A model generated the notes under the pieces. That model made no database searches. It was not told the DNA's origin and was given only the letters and a program-made list of their open reading frames with translations. Shown piece after piece: positions 23,156-33,400 of a stretch of DNA of 64,000 nucleotides. The stretch is from assembly GCF_003289645.1 (NCBI RefSeq), contig NZ_QLYX01000016.1, positions 124,001 through 188,000 of the forward strand, in the 5' to 3' direction. Both the position numbers and the translations under genes were made by a program. How positions within the stretch are numbered: position 1 is the stretch's first letter; each line of letters starts with the position of its first letter. The DNA comes from Actinomadura craniellae. GTDB taxonomy: Bacteria > Actinomycetota > Actinomycetes > Streptosporangiales > Streptosporangiaceae.

Positions 23156-26100
23156 CCGCTCTCGGGCCCGTCGTCGTAGAGGTGGCCGCCGACGTCGGGA
23201 CGGTCGTCGGCGGAGATCCACGGGGTGGCGCCGGGCCCGTCGGCGGGGGCGCCGGATCCGGTGTCCTCGGTCAGCGGGATCTCGTCGCGGTCCTTCTCCT
23301 TGAAGGCGACCTTGTCCGGGTCGATCTTCTCGATGTCGGGCTTCTCGGTCTCCTTGGGTTCGATCACGTAGACCTCCTTGGTGATCGCCTGGGTCGCGCA
23401 GAGCACGGTGATCGTGTGCCAGCCGACCGGGAGGTTCAGCGAGACGCCCGGCGAGACGGTGGAGCCCTGGGGCACGGAGGTCGTGCCCCACACGGTGCCG
23501 CCCAGCCGGACGGTGACCGGCACCGCGCGCGGCGCCGCGGCGTTCAGCACGGCCCGGATGGACGCCGCGTACCCCTGGACCCAGGTGGTCGGGAAGGCCG
23601 CGCCGTTGCCCTGCGTCACGTTGACCATGCCCGTGACGACCACCGAGTAGGACGGCGACATGGCGCCGAAGGGCGCGGTCTGCGCCATCTGCATCCGCAG
23701 CTGGTAGGTGCCCGGGACGTCGGGGTGGAGCTGCGCCCCGGCGCTGGTGGTCTCCCCCGGCCGCACCGGGTTGGTGCCCAGGGACATGTCGGTCGGGCGC
23801 AGCGGGTCGCCCGCCCCGCCGTGCAGGTTGATCATCCGGTGGTTCATCTCCCGGTACCAGGTGGCGGTACCGGTGTTCTGGATGGTGAACCACACGTACG
23901 GGCTGTCCCCGGCGACGATCGTGCCGGGCGGCATGGACGCCGCGACCGTGGCCGACAGCTGGGTGCCGGTGACCTGCGCGACCGTGACCGTGCGGTCCGG
24001 GGTCGGCTGGCCCCAGGGCTCGGTGATCCCGCCCGGGATGCCGCCGACCGCGGTCACCTTGCCCATCCGGAACGAGCCGGTGAGCGTGGCGGGACTGGTC
24101 CCCCCGGCCGCCAGGAAGGTGATCGTCACCTCCTGGCCGGGCTGCACCACCGAGGGTACGGGGATGGCCGTCAGACGCTCGGTGCTGTAGTTCGCCTTGA
24201 TGTAGACGAGCTGGACGAACCCGCCCCCCGGCAGCAGGGCGTGCCCGGCCTCGGGCCGCCACGCGCTGTTGCCGGTGTTGCGGACCCGCACCGTCAGGGT
24301 CTCCACCTGGGAGGTGTACATGGTCTGCGGCACGCTGATCGACATCGCGGTGGCGTCGAAGAGCGGGGTGTCGATGTCGACCGGGCGGATCTTCCACTGC
24401 TGGTTGGGCAGCCCCTGGTACTCGGTGACCACCGTCCGCAGGCCGTTCTCCATCCATTCGGGCCCGCCGTCGACGCTCAGGCACCGGGTGGTGCCCTTGA
24501 GGTAGATGACCACGTGGCCGTCGCCGGTGGAGACCGGCTGCCAGAGCTGGGTGGCGGCGGGCGCGCCGGGCTGCGGCGGCGGGGCCTGGAACACCCCGGA
24601 CAGGTCGGGCCTCTCCAGCGGGCCGGCGGTCAGCAGCAGCCCGCTGTTCCAGGCGGCGATGGTGAAGTAGGCGTGGTCGTGCCACCGGAACGCCCACTGC
24701 TGGTTGGTGCCGCCGTGCAGCGGCCAGGTGATGATCGGGACGTAGGGGTCGACGACGTGGGCGCCACCGGTGACGTCGAGGTACTGGCCGCTGTGCCGGG
24801 CGGCCAGGGTGTAGCGGCGGTACCCGTCCTTGGGCTCGTAGGTGGTGGGGTTGGACGGGTCGAAGATCTTGATCTCCGGGATGCCCGTCTCGGGGAGGGT
24901 CAGCAGCGGGTCGTTGAGGTCGCCCGCGGTGGTGGTGGTCAGGGCGGAGCGGCCCTCGGCATCGGTGACGACACGGATCTGGCGGGCGTCGCCCTGCGGC
25001 ATGCCGGCCGGGTGGCCGTTGACGCGGGGCTGCATCCAGAAGTCGAACCGGCCGCTGCGGATCAGCTCCATGGTGTTCTGGGCGCTCAGCGACCAAGACC
25101 GGCCGCCGTTGGAGCCGCCGATGCGCTTGATCGGGCTGCCGGGCACGATCCGGGGCACCTGGCTGACCGCCTCGACGTCCACGCGGACGGCGTACTGCTC
25201 CCAGCTCGCGTCGACCAGGCCCAGCCGCAGCCAGCCCTCCTCGACGCGGGGCGCCCGGACCGGCGGGCTGCCCTCGGCGGCGCCGGCGCCGCCGGGCGGC
25301 AGCACCGTCACCTCGTCGGCGGCCCAGGTGTGGGGGTCGGCGCGGTGCAGCCACGTCCAGGTGCCGTGCACGTCGGCGGGCAGCGGCAGCCGGCGGTGCT
25401 CGGCGTCGACCAGGACCGGGCCGTGCCGGAACGTCGGCGTCATCTTCGCCAGCGGCTCGGCCACCCAGGAGCGGCGCATGCCGACGGCCTTGGCGGGCAG
25501 CAGCCCGGTCCGCACGTGGACCTGGCAGTTGGGCGCCACCAGCAGCGTCAGCGGCACCGGGACGCCGGGACGCACGATCAGCGGGTCGCCGGTGACGTAC
25601 CGTTCGGCCAGCGGGTTGCCGGACTCGCGGGCGGCCTCCAGCACGGCCGGGTCGATGACCCGCAGGGTTCCGGGGTCGTCGCCGGCCAGGTAGCCGACCA
25701 GGCCGTCCTCGAACCGGTCCAGGGCACCCAGCACCACCTCGATCGGGATGCCGCCCAGGGCGGGGTCGGCGGCCGGGTCGTCGACCTCGACCAGCAGCTC
25801 GGCGCGCAGCACCGCGACGGGGTGGCCCAGCAGCATGGCGAGGTGCTCCTCGCCGGCCTCGCCGGTGAAGTCGATCGTCCACCAGGTCGTGTCGATGACC
25901 TTGAGCAGCGACGACAGCGCCGTCGGGTCGTAGGGGCCGCCGCGGCGGTCGGCCTCGACGACGCCGGAGGCCAGCCCGGCCAGAGCCGGGTGCCCGATCG
26001 CGTCGGCCGGGTCGGCGCCCAGCCGGCCGGGGCGGCCGGGCCGGGCGGGGTCGTCCTCCCAGACGGTCGCGCCGGTGCCGTCGGCGCGCAGCCGGCCCAG

Positions 26101-28425
26101 GCCGCCTCCGGCGGGGTCGAAGAACTCCGCCGAGCCGTCCACGAAGTCGGGCATGAGGAACCCGGCGACGGGGCTGACGGTGTCGTCGGCCTCGACGGTG
26201 GCGCCGGCGGTGTCGGTGCGGCCGTCAGCGGCGACGTAGCGCAGGGTCACCCGGGCCGGTGCGGTGAAGCGGGGCGCCAGGATGAGGCTGCCCGGGTCGT
26301 CGTCGGCGGCCGCGGACGGCGGCACGAGCGTCGGCGGCCCGGCGGAGCGGGCGCCCGAGGCCATCTCGACGACCTGGCCGTAGGTGTCCACCAGCCGCAG
26401 CCGGGTCAGCTTCGTGCGGCCCGCGCGCAGCGGCGGGGGAGGGGTGAGCAGCGGCGGGCGGGTGTCGCCGCCGACCAGGTCGCCCTGCTGCTCGCCGCGC
26501 AGCATGCTCATCAGGCCGTCCAGGCGGCCGCCGAGCAGGTCGAGCAGCTCGACGTCGGCGGGCGCGGCGGCGGGGCCGGCCAGGCCGGTGGCGACGGCCT
26601 TCCGCTGGGCGCGCAGGGTCGCGCCGGCCAGCACGGACGCGGGGCCGGCGGCCAGCGGCGCGCGGCCCCGGAACGTCCTGGCGGGCTCGGCCACCGCGGG
26701 CGGGGGCGCCCCTTCCAGGTCGGTGTCGCCGAGCCGCCAGCCGGTCGCGGCGAGCGGCTCGTAGCGCAGCTCCCAGTCGGCGTGCAGCGGGTTCCACGGG
26801 CGCGCGGGCGGGGTGACCGCGACCGGTGAGGGCAGCGCGCCGCCGTTGGCCGCCGGGGGCAGCGAGGGGTCCCAGGTCGCCCACCAGTCGGTGCGGGCCA
26901 GGGCCGGGGACCGCTCGCCGCCGACGGGCAGCGGGGCCGAGCCGGGGTCCAGCGCGGCCAGCTCGACCAGCAGGTCCTGGCACAGCGCCGGGACGCCGGA
27001 ACGCAGGACGGTCCCGTCCAGCCGCCCGGCGGGCGCGCCGCCGCCACCGTCGGCGGCGGCGCCGAGGCTGGCGACCGTCTGACCGCCGAGCCGGACGGTG
27101 AGGCGGGCGTCGCCCTCGAACCGGCCGTCGCCGCCATGCTTGAAGCTACGGCCGCCGCCCTGCACGATCAGCACCGGGTCGGCGGCCTCGAACAGCCGGG
27201 GCCGGGCCCGCTCGACGCCGACGAACTGCCCGGCCACGGTGGTGCCCGCGGCCGCCGAGGCAGCGGGTTCGGCGGCCGGCCGGGGGTCGGCGGCCTGCCA
27301 GATGGTCTCCTGGTGCGGAACGTCCGGGGCGGCGCCGAACCGCATCGCGTGCAGCGCGGCGGTCAGCCGGGACTCCCCGTCGGGGCTGGTGCCGCCGCCG
27401 GTGGCGCCGGCGGCCTCGCCGTCGGCCTGGGCGAGGAACGCGCGGACGGCGGTCAGCCGGGCGGCCTCGTCGCCGTCCTCGGCCGACAGCGCGGCCAGGG
27501 CATCCACCAGCGACTCGGCCAGGGCCAGCCGGATCGCCTCCGGGTCGGGCCGGTAGTCGGTCTCCGCAGACAGGACGCCGCCCAGGTCGCCGTTCCAGCC
27601 GGTGCCGGGCCAGCCGATCGACACGGCGCTGCCGTGCAGGATGAGGCCGGTGGGCGTGGGCGCCAGCCCGTTGTACTGGTCCCCCGGCAGCCGCCAGCGC
27701 TGGTCGGCGAGGTGGTCGGTGAACGCCTTCCAGCCCGCGGGGTTGGCGCGGCGCAGGGGGTCGAGCGCGGGGTGGGCGTACCAGCCGCAGACCAGGTAGG
27801 CGACGGGCCCCTCGGCGTCGGTGAGGGGGTCGTGGAAACCGAGCCTGCCCTCGACGTTGTCGTAGTACGCCGCCCAGCCGAAGTCGCCGTGGCCGAGCGC
27901 GGTGAGCGGCGTGGCGGGCACCGCGCCGGGCGCGGGCGCGGTCCACTGCTCCAGCGGAGTCACCGTGGGCGGGGTGCCGGGCGCGGCCCCGGCGGCGTCC
28001 AGGATCCAGGCGCGGACGGCGCGGGGCTTGGGGCCCGCCTTGGCCGACAGCCTGGCCACCAGCCACCGCTCGGGCAGGGCGGGGAAGACCACCGGCCCCG
28101 GTTCGCCGCCGGTGGGCGGCGCCTGCTCGGCGTGGGTGAGCGCGTCGGGGACCGCCCAGTGCAGGTAGGCGCCGGTGGCGCGGGGCGCCCGGTCGGTGAA
28201 CGGGTCGGCCTGGAGCATCTGGACCGCGTCGCCGCCGGGGACGGGCTCGCGCATGGCGGTGTCGGCCCACTGCGCCGGGCCGTCGCCGGCGCGCAGGGCC
28301 AGCACGTCCAGCGCGACCGGGACCAGCAGCCATGCGGCGGCGTCGGGCGCGGCGGCCGTGGTGAGTACCGGCTGTGATTCGTACACGCTCTCCCCCGGGG
28401 TGTGGCGTCCTGCGGTGTCGCTCAT
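23152..28425 (-). CDS. 1757-aa multidomain protein with ricin-type lectin and two NBR1-like Ig domains
   Basis: Residues 1-1190 form a large unrecognised region (LHWAVPDALT near 90, FPALPERWLVARLSA near 115, later beta-rich). Residues about 1198-1355 are a ricin B-type lectin with QxW-type NQQWAF and LPNQQWKI. About 1358-1440 and 1488-1595 are NBR1-like Ig domains (NTGNSAWRP and NTGTATWYR). The end is a charged tail (EKPDIEKIDPDKVAFKEKDR ... HLYDDGPESG). No signal peptide. ATG 28425 overlaps the upstream stop (ATGA). The modules suggest carbohydrate or protein binding in an assembled structure; the role is unknown. Confidence 0.75.
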   Translation of the reverse strand: MSDTAGRHTPGESVYESQPVLTTAAAPDAAAWLLVPVALDVLALRAGDGPAQWADTAMREPVPGGDAVQMLQADPFTDRAPRATGAYLHWAVPDALTHAEQAPPTGGEPGPVVFPALPERWLVARLSAKAGPKPRAVRAWILDAAGAAPGTPPTVTPLEQWTAPAPGAVPATPLTALGHGDFGWAAYYDNVEGRLGFHDPLTDAEGPVAYLVCGWYAHPALDPLRRANPAGWKAFTDHLADQRWRLPGDQYNGLAPTPTGLILHGSAVSIGWPGTGWNGDLGGVLSAETDYRPDPEAIRLALAESLVDALAALSAEDGDEAARLTAVRAFLAQADGEAAGATGGGTSPDGESRLTAALHAMRFGAAPDVPHQETIWQAADPRPAAEPAASAAAGTTVAGQFVGVERARPRLFEAADPVLIVQGGGRSFKHGGDGRFEGDARLTVRLGGQTVASLGAAADGGGGAPAGRLDGTVLRSGVPALCQDLLVELAALDPGSAPLPVGGERSPALARTDWWATWDPSLPPAANGGALPSPVAVTPPARPWNPLHADWELRYEPLAATGWRLGDTDLEGAPPPAVAEPARTFRGRAPLAAGPASVLAGATLRAQRKAVATGLAGPAAAPADVELLDLLGGRLDGLMSMLRGEQQGDLVGGDTRPPLLTPPPPLRAGRTKLTRLRLVDTYGQVVEMASGARSAGPPTLVPPSAAADDDPGSLILAPRFTAPARVTLRYVAADGRTDTAGATVEADDTVSPVAGFLMPDFVDGSAEFFDPAGGGLGRLRADGTGATVWEDDPARPGRPGRLGADPADAIGHPALAGLASGVVEADRRGGPYDPTALSSLLKVIDTTWWTIDFTGEAGEEHLAMLLGHPVAVLRAELLVEVDDPAADPALGGIPIEVVLGALDRFEDGLVGYLAGDDPGTLRVIDPAVLEAARESGNPLAERYVTGDPLIVRPGVPVPLTLLVAPNCQVHVRTGLLPAKAVGMRRSWVAEPLAKMTPTFRHGPVLVDAEHRRLPLPADVHGTWTWLHRADPHTWAADEVTVLPPGGAGAAEGSPPVRAPRVEEGWLRLGLVDASWEQYAVRVDVEAVSQVPRIVPGSPIKRIGGSNGGRSWSLSAQNTMELIRSGRFDFWMQPRVNGHPAGMPQGDARQIRVVTDAEGRSALTTTTAGDLNDPLLTLPETGIPEIKIFDPSNPTTYEPKDGYRRYTLAARHSGQYLDVTGGAHVVDPYVPIITWPLHGGTNQQWAFRWHDHAYFTIAAWNSGLLLTAGPLERPDLSGVFQAPPPQPGAPAATQLWQPVSTGDGHVVIYLKGTTRCLSVDGGPEWMENGLRTVVTEYQGLPNQQWKIRPVDIDTPLFDATAMSISVPQTMYTSQVETLTVRVRNTGNSAWRPEAGHALLPGGGFVQLVYIKANYSTERLTAIPVPSVVQPGQEVTITFLAAGGTSPATLTGSFRMGKVTAVGGIPGGITEPWGQPTPDRTVTVAQVTGTQLSATVAASMPPGTIVAGDSPYVWFTIQNTGTATWYREMNHRMINLHGGAGDPLRPTDMSLGTNPVRPGETTSAGAQLHPDVPGTYQLRMQMAQTAPFGAMSPSYSVVVTGMVNVTQGNGAAFPTTWVQGYAASIRAVLNAAAPRAVPVTVRLGGTVWGTTSVPQGSTVSPGVSLNLPVGWHTITVLCATQAITKEVYVIEPKETEKPDIEKIDPDKVAFKEKDRDEIPLTEDTGSGAPADGPGATPWISADDRPDVGGHLYDDGPESG

Positions 28426-29186
28426 TCGAAGACCTGCCGGTACGGGCGGCTCAGCAGCGCGGCGGCGAGCGGTCCCGAGCCGGCCCTGCCGCCCCGGCCC
28501 GGCTGCCTGGCCACATCGGCGGCCAGCCTGACGATGTCGACGGTCTGGGGCGCGCGCATCTGGACCGGGACGTTCGCCCCGGACGTGTTCGGCGCCGGCG
28601 GGACAACCAGCCCCCCGGTCTGGGGATCGACGTGGAAGCCGTGGCCCAGTTCGCGGTGCGGTTCTTCGATCCAGACCGCGGACGGCACCTGCGGCCACAG
28701 CACCAGCAGCAGCGTCGGCGCCAGTGCCTCGAACCGCAGCGGCTCGATCGGGTCGAGCCCCGCGGGCTTGGCGTCGCGCGGCGGCACCGGATCGGCGAAC
28801 GCCAGGATCTGCGTCGTCGGCCACTGCGCCACCAGGGTGGAGCGCAGCAGCATTCCCGCCACCGGCCCCGAGGCGGCGGCGGTGCGCATCCTGCTCCGGT
28901 ACAGCTCGGTGTGCCGGGCGGCGAGCGCGCTCGCCCGGCTGCCCGTCCCGCCGACGCTCAGCACGCCCTCGGTCAGCGCCTCCAGCCACTCGCCGTCCAC
29001 GATGAAGAAGCGGACCGACTCCTCGGGCAGCAGGGCCGGGTCGGGGACGATGTGGTCGAACGGGATGCCCATCAGCCGGTGGTAGCGGTCGATGGCCTCG
29101 GTGACGGCCTGCGGCGGCTCGCCGGCGCTCAGCTTCTCGGCCGCCGCCATGCCCCGCTGGAGCGCCGCGCGCCCTGCCTCGCTCAT
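28422..29186 (-). CDS. Operon protein of unknown function, 254 aa
   Basis: Visible segments: YHRLMGIPFDHIVPDPALLP (about 34-53), EESVRFFIVDGEWLEALTEG just after, LLRSTLVAQWPTTQI near 116, FEALAPTLLLVLWPQVPSAV near 157. It reads as a compact alpha/beta protein with no catalytic signature I can name. The ATG overlaps the upstream stop and its own stop overlaps the giant downstream gene, so it is translated in step with them. The pattern LLPEES-RFF-D-W looks conserved-family-like, but I cannot assign the family. Confidence 0.7.
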   Translation of the reverse strand: MSEAGRAALQRGMAAAEKLSAGEPPQAVTEAIDRYHRLMGIPFDHIVPDPALLPEESVRFFIVDGEWLEALTEGVLSVGGTGSRASALAARHTELYRSRMRTAAASGPVAGMLLRSTLVAQWPTTQILAFADPVPPRDAKPAGLDPIEPLRFEALAPTLLLVLWPQVPSAVWIEEPHRELGHGFHVDPQTGGLVVPPAPNTSGANVPVQMRAPQTVDIVRLAADVARQPGRGGRAGSGPLAAALLSRPYRQVFE

Positions 29187-30400
29187 GACCTTCCCTCCGC
29201 TGCGGTTCCGGCGTCCTGCGGGATCGCGCCGTCGGGTGTGCCGCCGTCGGCGCCGGGTGCCTCCGCCGGGGTGAGCGCGCCGTCGCGCCGAGCGTGCAGG
29301 CGGCGGACGCGGTCGGGGACGCCCCACGGGTCGGCGGTCGCGCCCGACAGGCGCGCCACCGTCTCGGCCGCGACGTCGCCCGAGGTGGATCCGGCCGCGA
29401 ACGCGGGCGGGCCCAGGCCCGACATCAGGTCGCGGCGGCGCCACTCGCTCAGCTCCCGGACCAGGGACCGGTCTGCGGCGGCCAGCAGCCGGCCGAGCGT
29501 GCGGGCGGTGGACAGGCTCACGTCCGTCTCGCCCTCGGCGGCCACGGCCGGCTCGTCGGCGACGCCCACGATCGGGCCCCGGTACAGGGCGACGCCCGGC
29601 GTCCCGTCCCGGCGGGTGTGGTCCAGGGAGGCGGGATGCCCGGCGGACAGGCCGAACGCGGCCGCGTTCTGCGCGACACCCGCCGCGACCTTCTGGAAAG
29701 TGCCCGAGCTCCCGGACTTGAAGGTCCAGTCGTGCAGCACCGGCAGGGTGACGGTCGCCGGGACACTGCCGCGGTCCAGGACGGCGCCGTGGTCGGCCAG
29801 CGAGACCAGGCACATGTTGTAGGCACGCCCGGCGACCGGGAGGCGGCCGGTCATCACCACCGCGACCCATCCGTCGTCGTCGCGGGCGGTGTCCGGGCCG
29901 CCGGGGGCGACCTGGCGGGCGTGGCACAGCAGCGGCACCTCGGCCCGCAGGGGCAGCGCGGCCCGGGCCACGTCCGCGCTCATCGACACCGTGGTGTGGC
30001 GGGTGCCGTCCGGCGCGGCCACGTTGCGGTTGATGGTGGCCTCGTTCACGTCCAGGAGCAGCAGCGCCAGCCACGGGGTGCTGGTGGAGGGGGCCACCGC
30101 CTTCTCCCAGGGCAGGGTGCGGCGGCGTAGCACCACGTGCCCCAGCGTGGTGGTGTAAGCCCCCGCCGAGTCGGGCGGCGGGTACACCGACAGGACCTCG
30201 CCGGGGTCCAGCCGGTACTTCGCCCCGGCCACCTTGACCCACCGGTCCTCGGTGAACACCTCCAGCGGCTGCGCGCCCGCGTGGTCGGCGGTGGCGCTGT
30301 GCTCGACGGTGGTGGTCACCCGGACCCGGTAGGTGTCGTCGCGCAGTCCGGGGGCGACTCCGTCGTAGAAGTCGATCCGGCCCGGTTCCAGTTCGGTCAT
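29183..30400 (-). CDS. Operon protein of unknown function, 405 aa
   Basis: Beta-rich N-terminus (GRIDFYDGVAPGLRDDTYRV, VEVFTEDRWVKVAG-like strands), then TPWLALLLLDVNEA near 98, LPVLHDWTFKSGSSGTFQKV near 205 and GVALYRGPIVGV near 260, and a disordered acidic end. The ATG at 30400 is preferred to 30406 because GGGGGA has 5-nt spacing to it and it gives the ATGA overlap used throughout this operon. No family can be named; context makes it a structural or processing partner of the DUF6603 giant. Confidence 0.7.
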   Translation of the reverse strand: MTELEPGRIDFYDGVAPGLRDDTYRVRVTTTVEHSATADHAGAQPLEVFTEDRWVKVAGAKYRLDPGEVLSVYPPPDSAGAYTTTLGHVVLRRRTLPWEKAVAPSTSTPWLALLLLDVNEATINRNVAAPDGTRHTTVSMSADVARAALPLRAEVPLLCHARQVAPGGPDTARDDDGWVAVVMTGRLPVAGRAYNMCLVSLADHGAVLDRGSVPATVTLPVLHDWTFKSGSSGTFQKVAAGVAQNAAAFGLSAGHPASLDHTRRDGTPGVALYRGPIVGVADEPAVAAEGETDVSLSTARTLGRLLAAADRSLVRELSEWRRRDLMSGLGPPAFAAGSTSGDVAAETVARLSGATADPWGVPDRVRRLHARRDGALTPAEAPGADGGTPDGAIPQDAGTAAEGRS

Positions 30401-33400
30401 TTCCATCCCCCGTCGTTGTCGGCGGCGGCCCAACGCACCACGGCGGGCTGTGTCCCGGCCGCGGCGAGCGCTTGGCCTGCCCCTTCGTCGGCTGCCTCGT
30501 TCTCGCGCTGCGCGACCGCGTGCACCGCGACCGCGGACCAGCCGCCGGGCAGTTCCAGATCCACCTGCACCGGCAGGTCCGCGCCGTTGTCGCGGGGCGG
30601 CACCTGGAGCAGCAGGCCCATCCCCGAGGCGGTGCGCAGGGCCTCGCCGCGGACGGTGCGGCCGTCGATGGTGACGGCGCCGTCCAGGTCGGCGGCGGCC
30701 CCGGCGGTGCCGTCGGCGCGCTCCACCAGGACCTGCACGACCGTGGTGGCCGGTGGCAGCAGCGTCCGGCAGCCGCCCCGGTTCCGCAGCAGGTCCCCGG
30801 CGCTGAGCAGGACGACCTGGTCGGGCGCGGCGGGCATCGGCACCGGGCCGTCCGGCAGCAGCGTCACCCGCCCGGCCAGCGCCACACCCGGCAGCACCTG
30901 GACGACGGGCGTCCCGACGTGCCAGCCCGGGGCCCCGGCGGGCAGGCCCGCCACGTCGCCGACCATGACGTGCGAGGTGCCCTCCGGCGGGGTGAACGCC
31001 TTGGCCGCGGCGTCCACGACGCGGTCGGCCAGCACGTGCCCGGACCCGGACACGCACACCACCCGCGCCCGGCCGTGCTCGACGGCCAGCCCCGCACGCT
31101 CCCCGGCGGAGACACGCCACACGTACCCCGCCTCGGGGGCGAGCGTGACGGCGTCGCCGGTCGCGGCGAGCGCGGCCGCGGGAACCGGTGCGGGCCTGGT
31201 CACCCGGCGGCCGCCGGGGTGCACCACCCCGATCAGCCTCGGCCCCGGGGCGGTCGGCGTGCGGCGCGTCCGGGCGGGCGGCGCCGGTTCGGCGGCCAGG
31301 GCCGTCGCCGCCCGGGCGCGCCCGGCGGGCGCCCCGAACGGCAGCGGGGTGCTGACGGCGGTGATCTCGGGCCGGACCGTCACCGGGGCGCCGGTGGCGG
31401 CGGTGATGAAGTCCAGGTCGACGCCGCCGAGCGCGGGCAGGCCGTCCACGTTCTGCGGCTGGTCGCCGGGGGCGGGGGCGGGCTGCCACAGCGCCGCCTG
31501 GAAGCCGCCCTGCCGCGGCGTCACCACCATCGAGTTCGGCGCGGCGCCGTTCGATCCGGTGACCGCGACCTGGTGGGTGACGCGGAAGTACGGCAGGACC
31601 TTGTTCCCGCACGGCGTCGGGTGCAGCGGTGCCGGCCCGCCGACGGTGATGCCGGTGAGCGGGACCGCGGTCTCGCCGACCTTGGCGCGCGTCGCCGGGA
31701 TGCGGCTCTCGGTGCGCAGCCGCGCCGCCGCCTGGATCGGCCACGGGTTGGCCTGCGACCCGTCGGGCGGGTTCGCGCCGGTCGCGGCCGGGCCGGTGTC
31801 GGCCGCGGCGCCCGCCGAGACCGCCACCACCGCCGGGCCGGTGGGCCCGGCCAGGTAGCGGCGGCTGAACGCCAGCCAGGTCAGGTACGCCGGCGGGGGC
31901 GGTGCCGGGTCGCCGATGTGCACCGTCACCGAGGCGACCGCCAGGTCGACCCGGGCGCGGCCGTGCAGCGGCGGCCCCTCGATCTGGAGCGACACGCCCA
32001 GGCTGACACTGACCCGGATCGTCACACAGGCGATGAGGCACACCCGCAACCGGAACGTCGCGCCGACCTCCACGCCCATGTCGACGCGGTAGTAGAACGG
32101 GTCCCAGCCGAGCAGGACGTCCAGCCACGCGGTGAACCACAGCCGGACGATGTCGGTGTTGTAGGCGGCCTCGATCCGGCCGCCGAACATCATGAACCCG
32201 GGCACCACGGCGAAGTACGCCTCGCCCTTGACCGAGATCTGCCTGGAGACCGCCCAGCGGATGCCGACGCGCGGCACCACCGGGAAGCCCTCGGGGTCGA
32301 ACCACGGCGAGTAGCCGCCGATGGTCAGCACGAACCGGCGTTCGCGGAACCAGATGACGAACGCGAACCCGCCGGTGAGCTGGCAGTCGCGCGACAGCAG
32401 CCAGGAGTTGTCGGTGAGCTGGGCGCGGATGGACAGCAGGCTCTCGGCGGAGTCGAACCGGGCGTTGACCGCCAGCTCGACGTTGGCGATGGCCGGGCCG
32501 GCCATCGGCAGCACCATCCGCGAGACGCCCAGCAGCCCGACCTGGAAGCCGCGGTCGAGGGCGGCGTAGGCGACGGCGCTGGTGTGCACCAGCTCGAAGC
32601 TGGAGAACCGCACGCCCGCCGCGACCCAGTGGCTGCCCCGGCGGGCCGGGGCGACCTTGCGCAGCGCGGCGAGCTGCGAGTCGGGGTCGCGGGGCAGCCC
32701 GACGCCGCCTTCCTGGACCGCCTGCACCAGCGGGAAGGACGTGGCGGCGATCGGGTCGGTGGGGACCACCAGCGCCCGGTTGTAGCCGACGCCGCCCGCC
32801 AGGCCCTCGACGAACAGGTAGGGCGGGCCGCCCAGCGCGAACGGCAGCGCGACGAACACGAACAGCGAGGTGACGCCGTCGGCGCCCTTGGAGTAGCCGC
32901 CGATCGCGGTGAAGCCGCGGCCGGCCACGTCCACCGCCAGCTCGCCGGTGTACTCGGCGACGCCGTCGGCCACGGTCCGGGTGAGCCCGCCGGCGACCCG
33001 CACCGAGGGCAGGTCCAGCGAGACCGCCAGGCCGTCCAGGCCGATCTCCCACTCGCCGGGCTCGGCCAGGTCGTCCAGCGGGACCAGCAGCCGCAGCCCG
33101 TCCGGTTTGATCGACATGCCGGCCAGGGCGAGGCTGCCGTCGAAAAACAGCGCGACGGCGTCGGGGTGGTCGGCGTGCTCGGGGCCGGTGAGCTTGCGGT
33201 GGGCCAGGCCGAGCTGGTCCAGGTGCAGCGGGCCGAACGACTTCTGCACCGGGAGCCAGCGCGGCTCGGCGGCGTCGGTGCCGTTCAGCACGACCTGCGG
33301 CCCGGTCGGGCCGGAGGCGACCACCACGTCGATCGGCGGGTTGGCCGGGGTGCCGTCGCCGGTCCCGGGCGCCAAAATCCCGCCCGCGACCGGGTCGTTG

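Noticed and set aside
23182-26829. A 1215-codon plus-strand open frame opposite the lectin/NBR1-like protein
   Set aside because: Low-complexity Gly/Arg/Val/Asp product; the opposite strand encodes clear lectin and Ig motifs.
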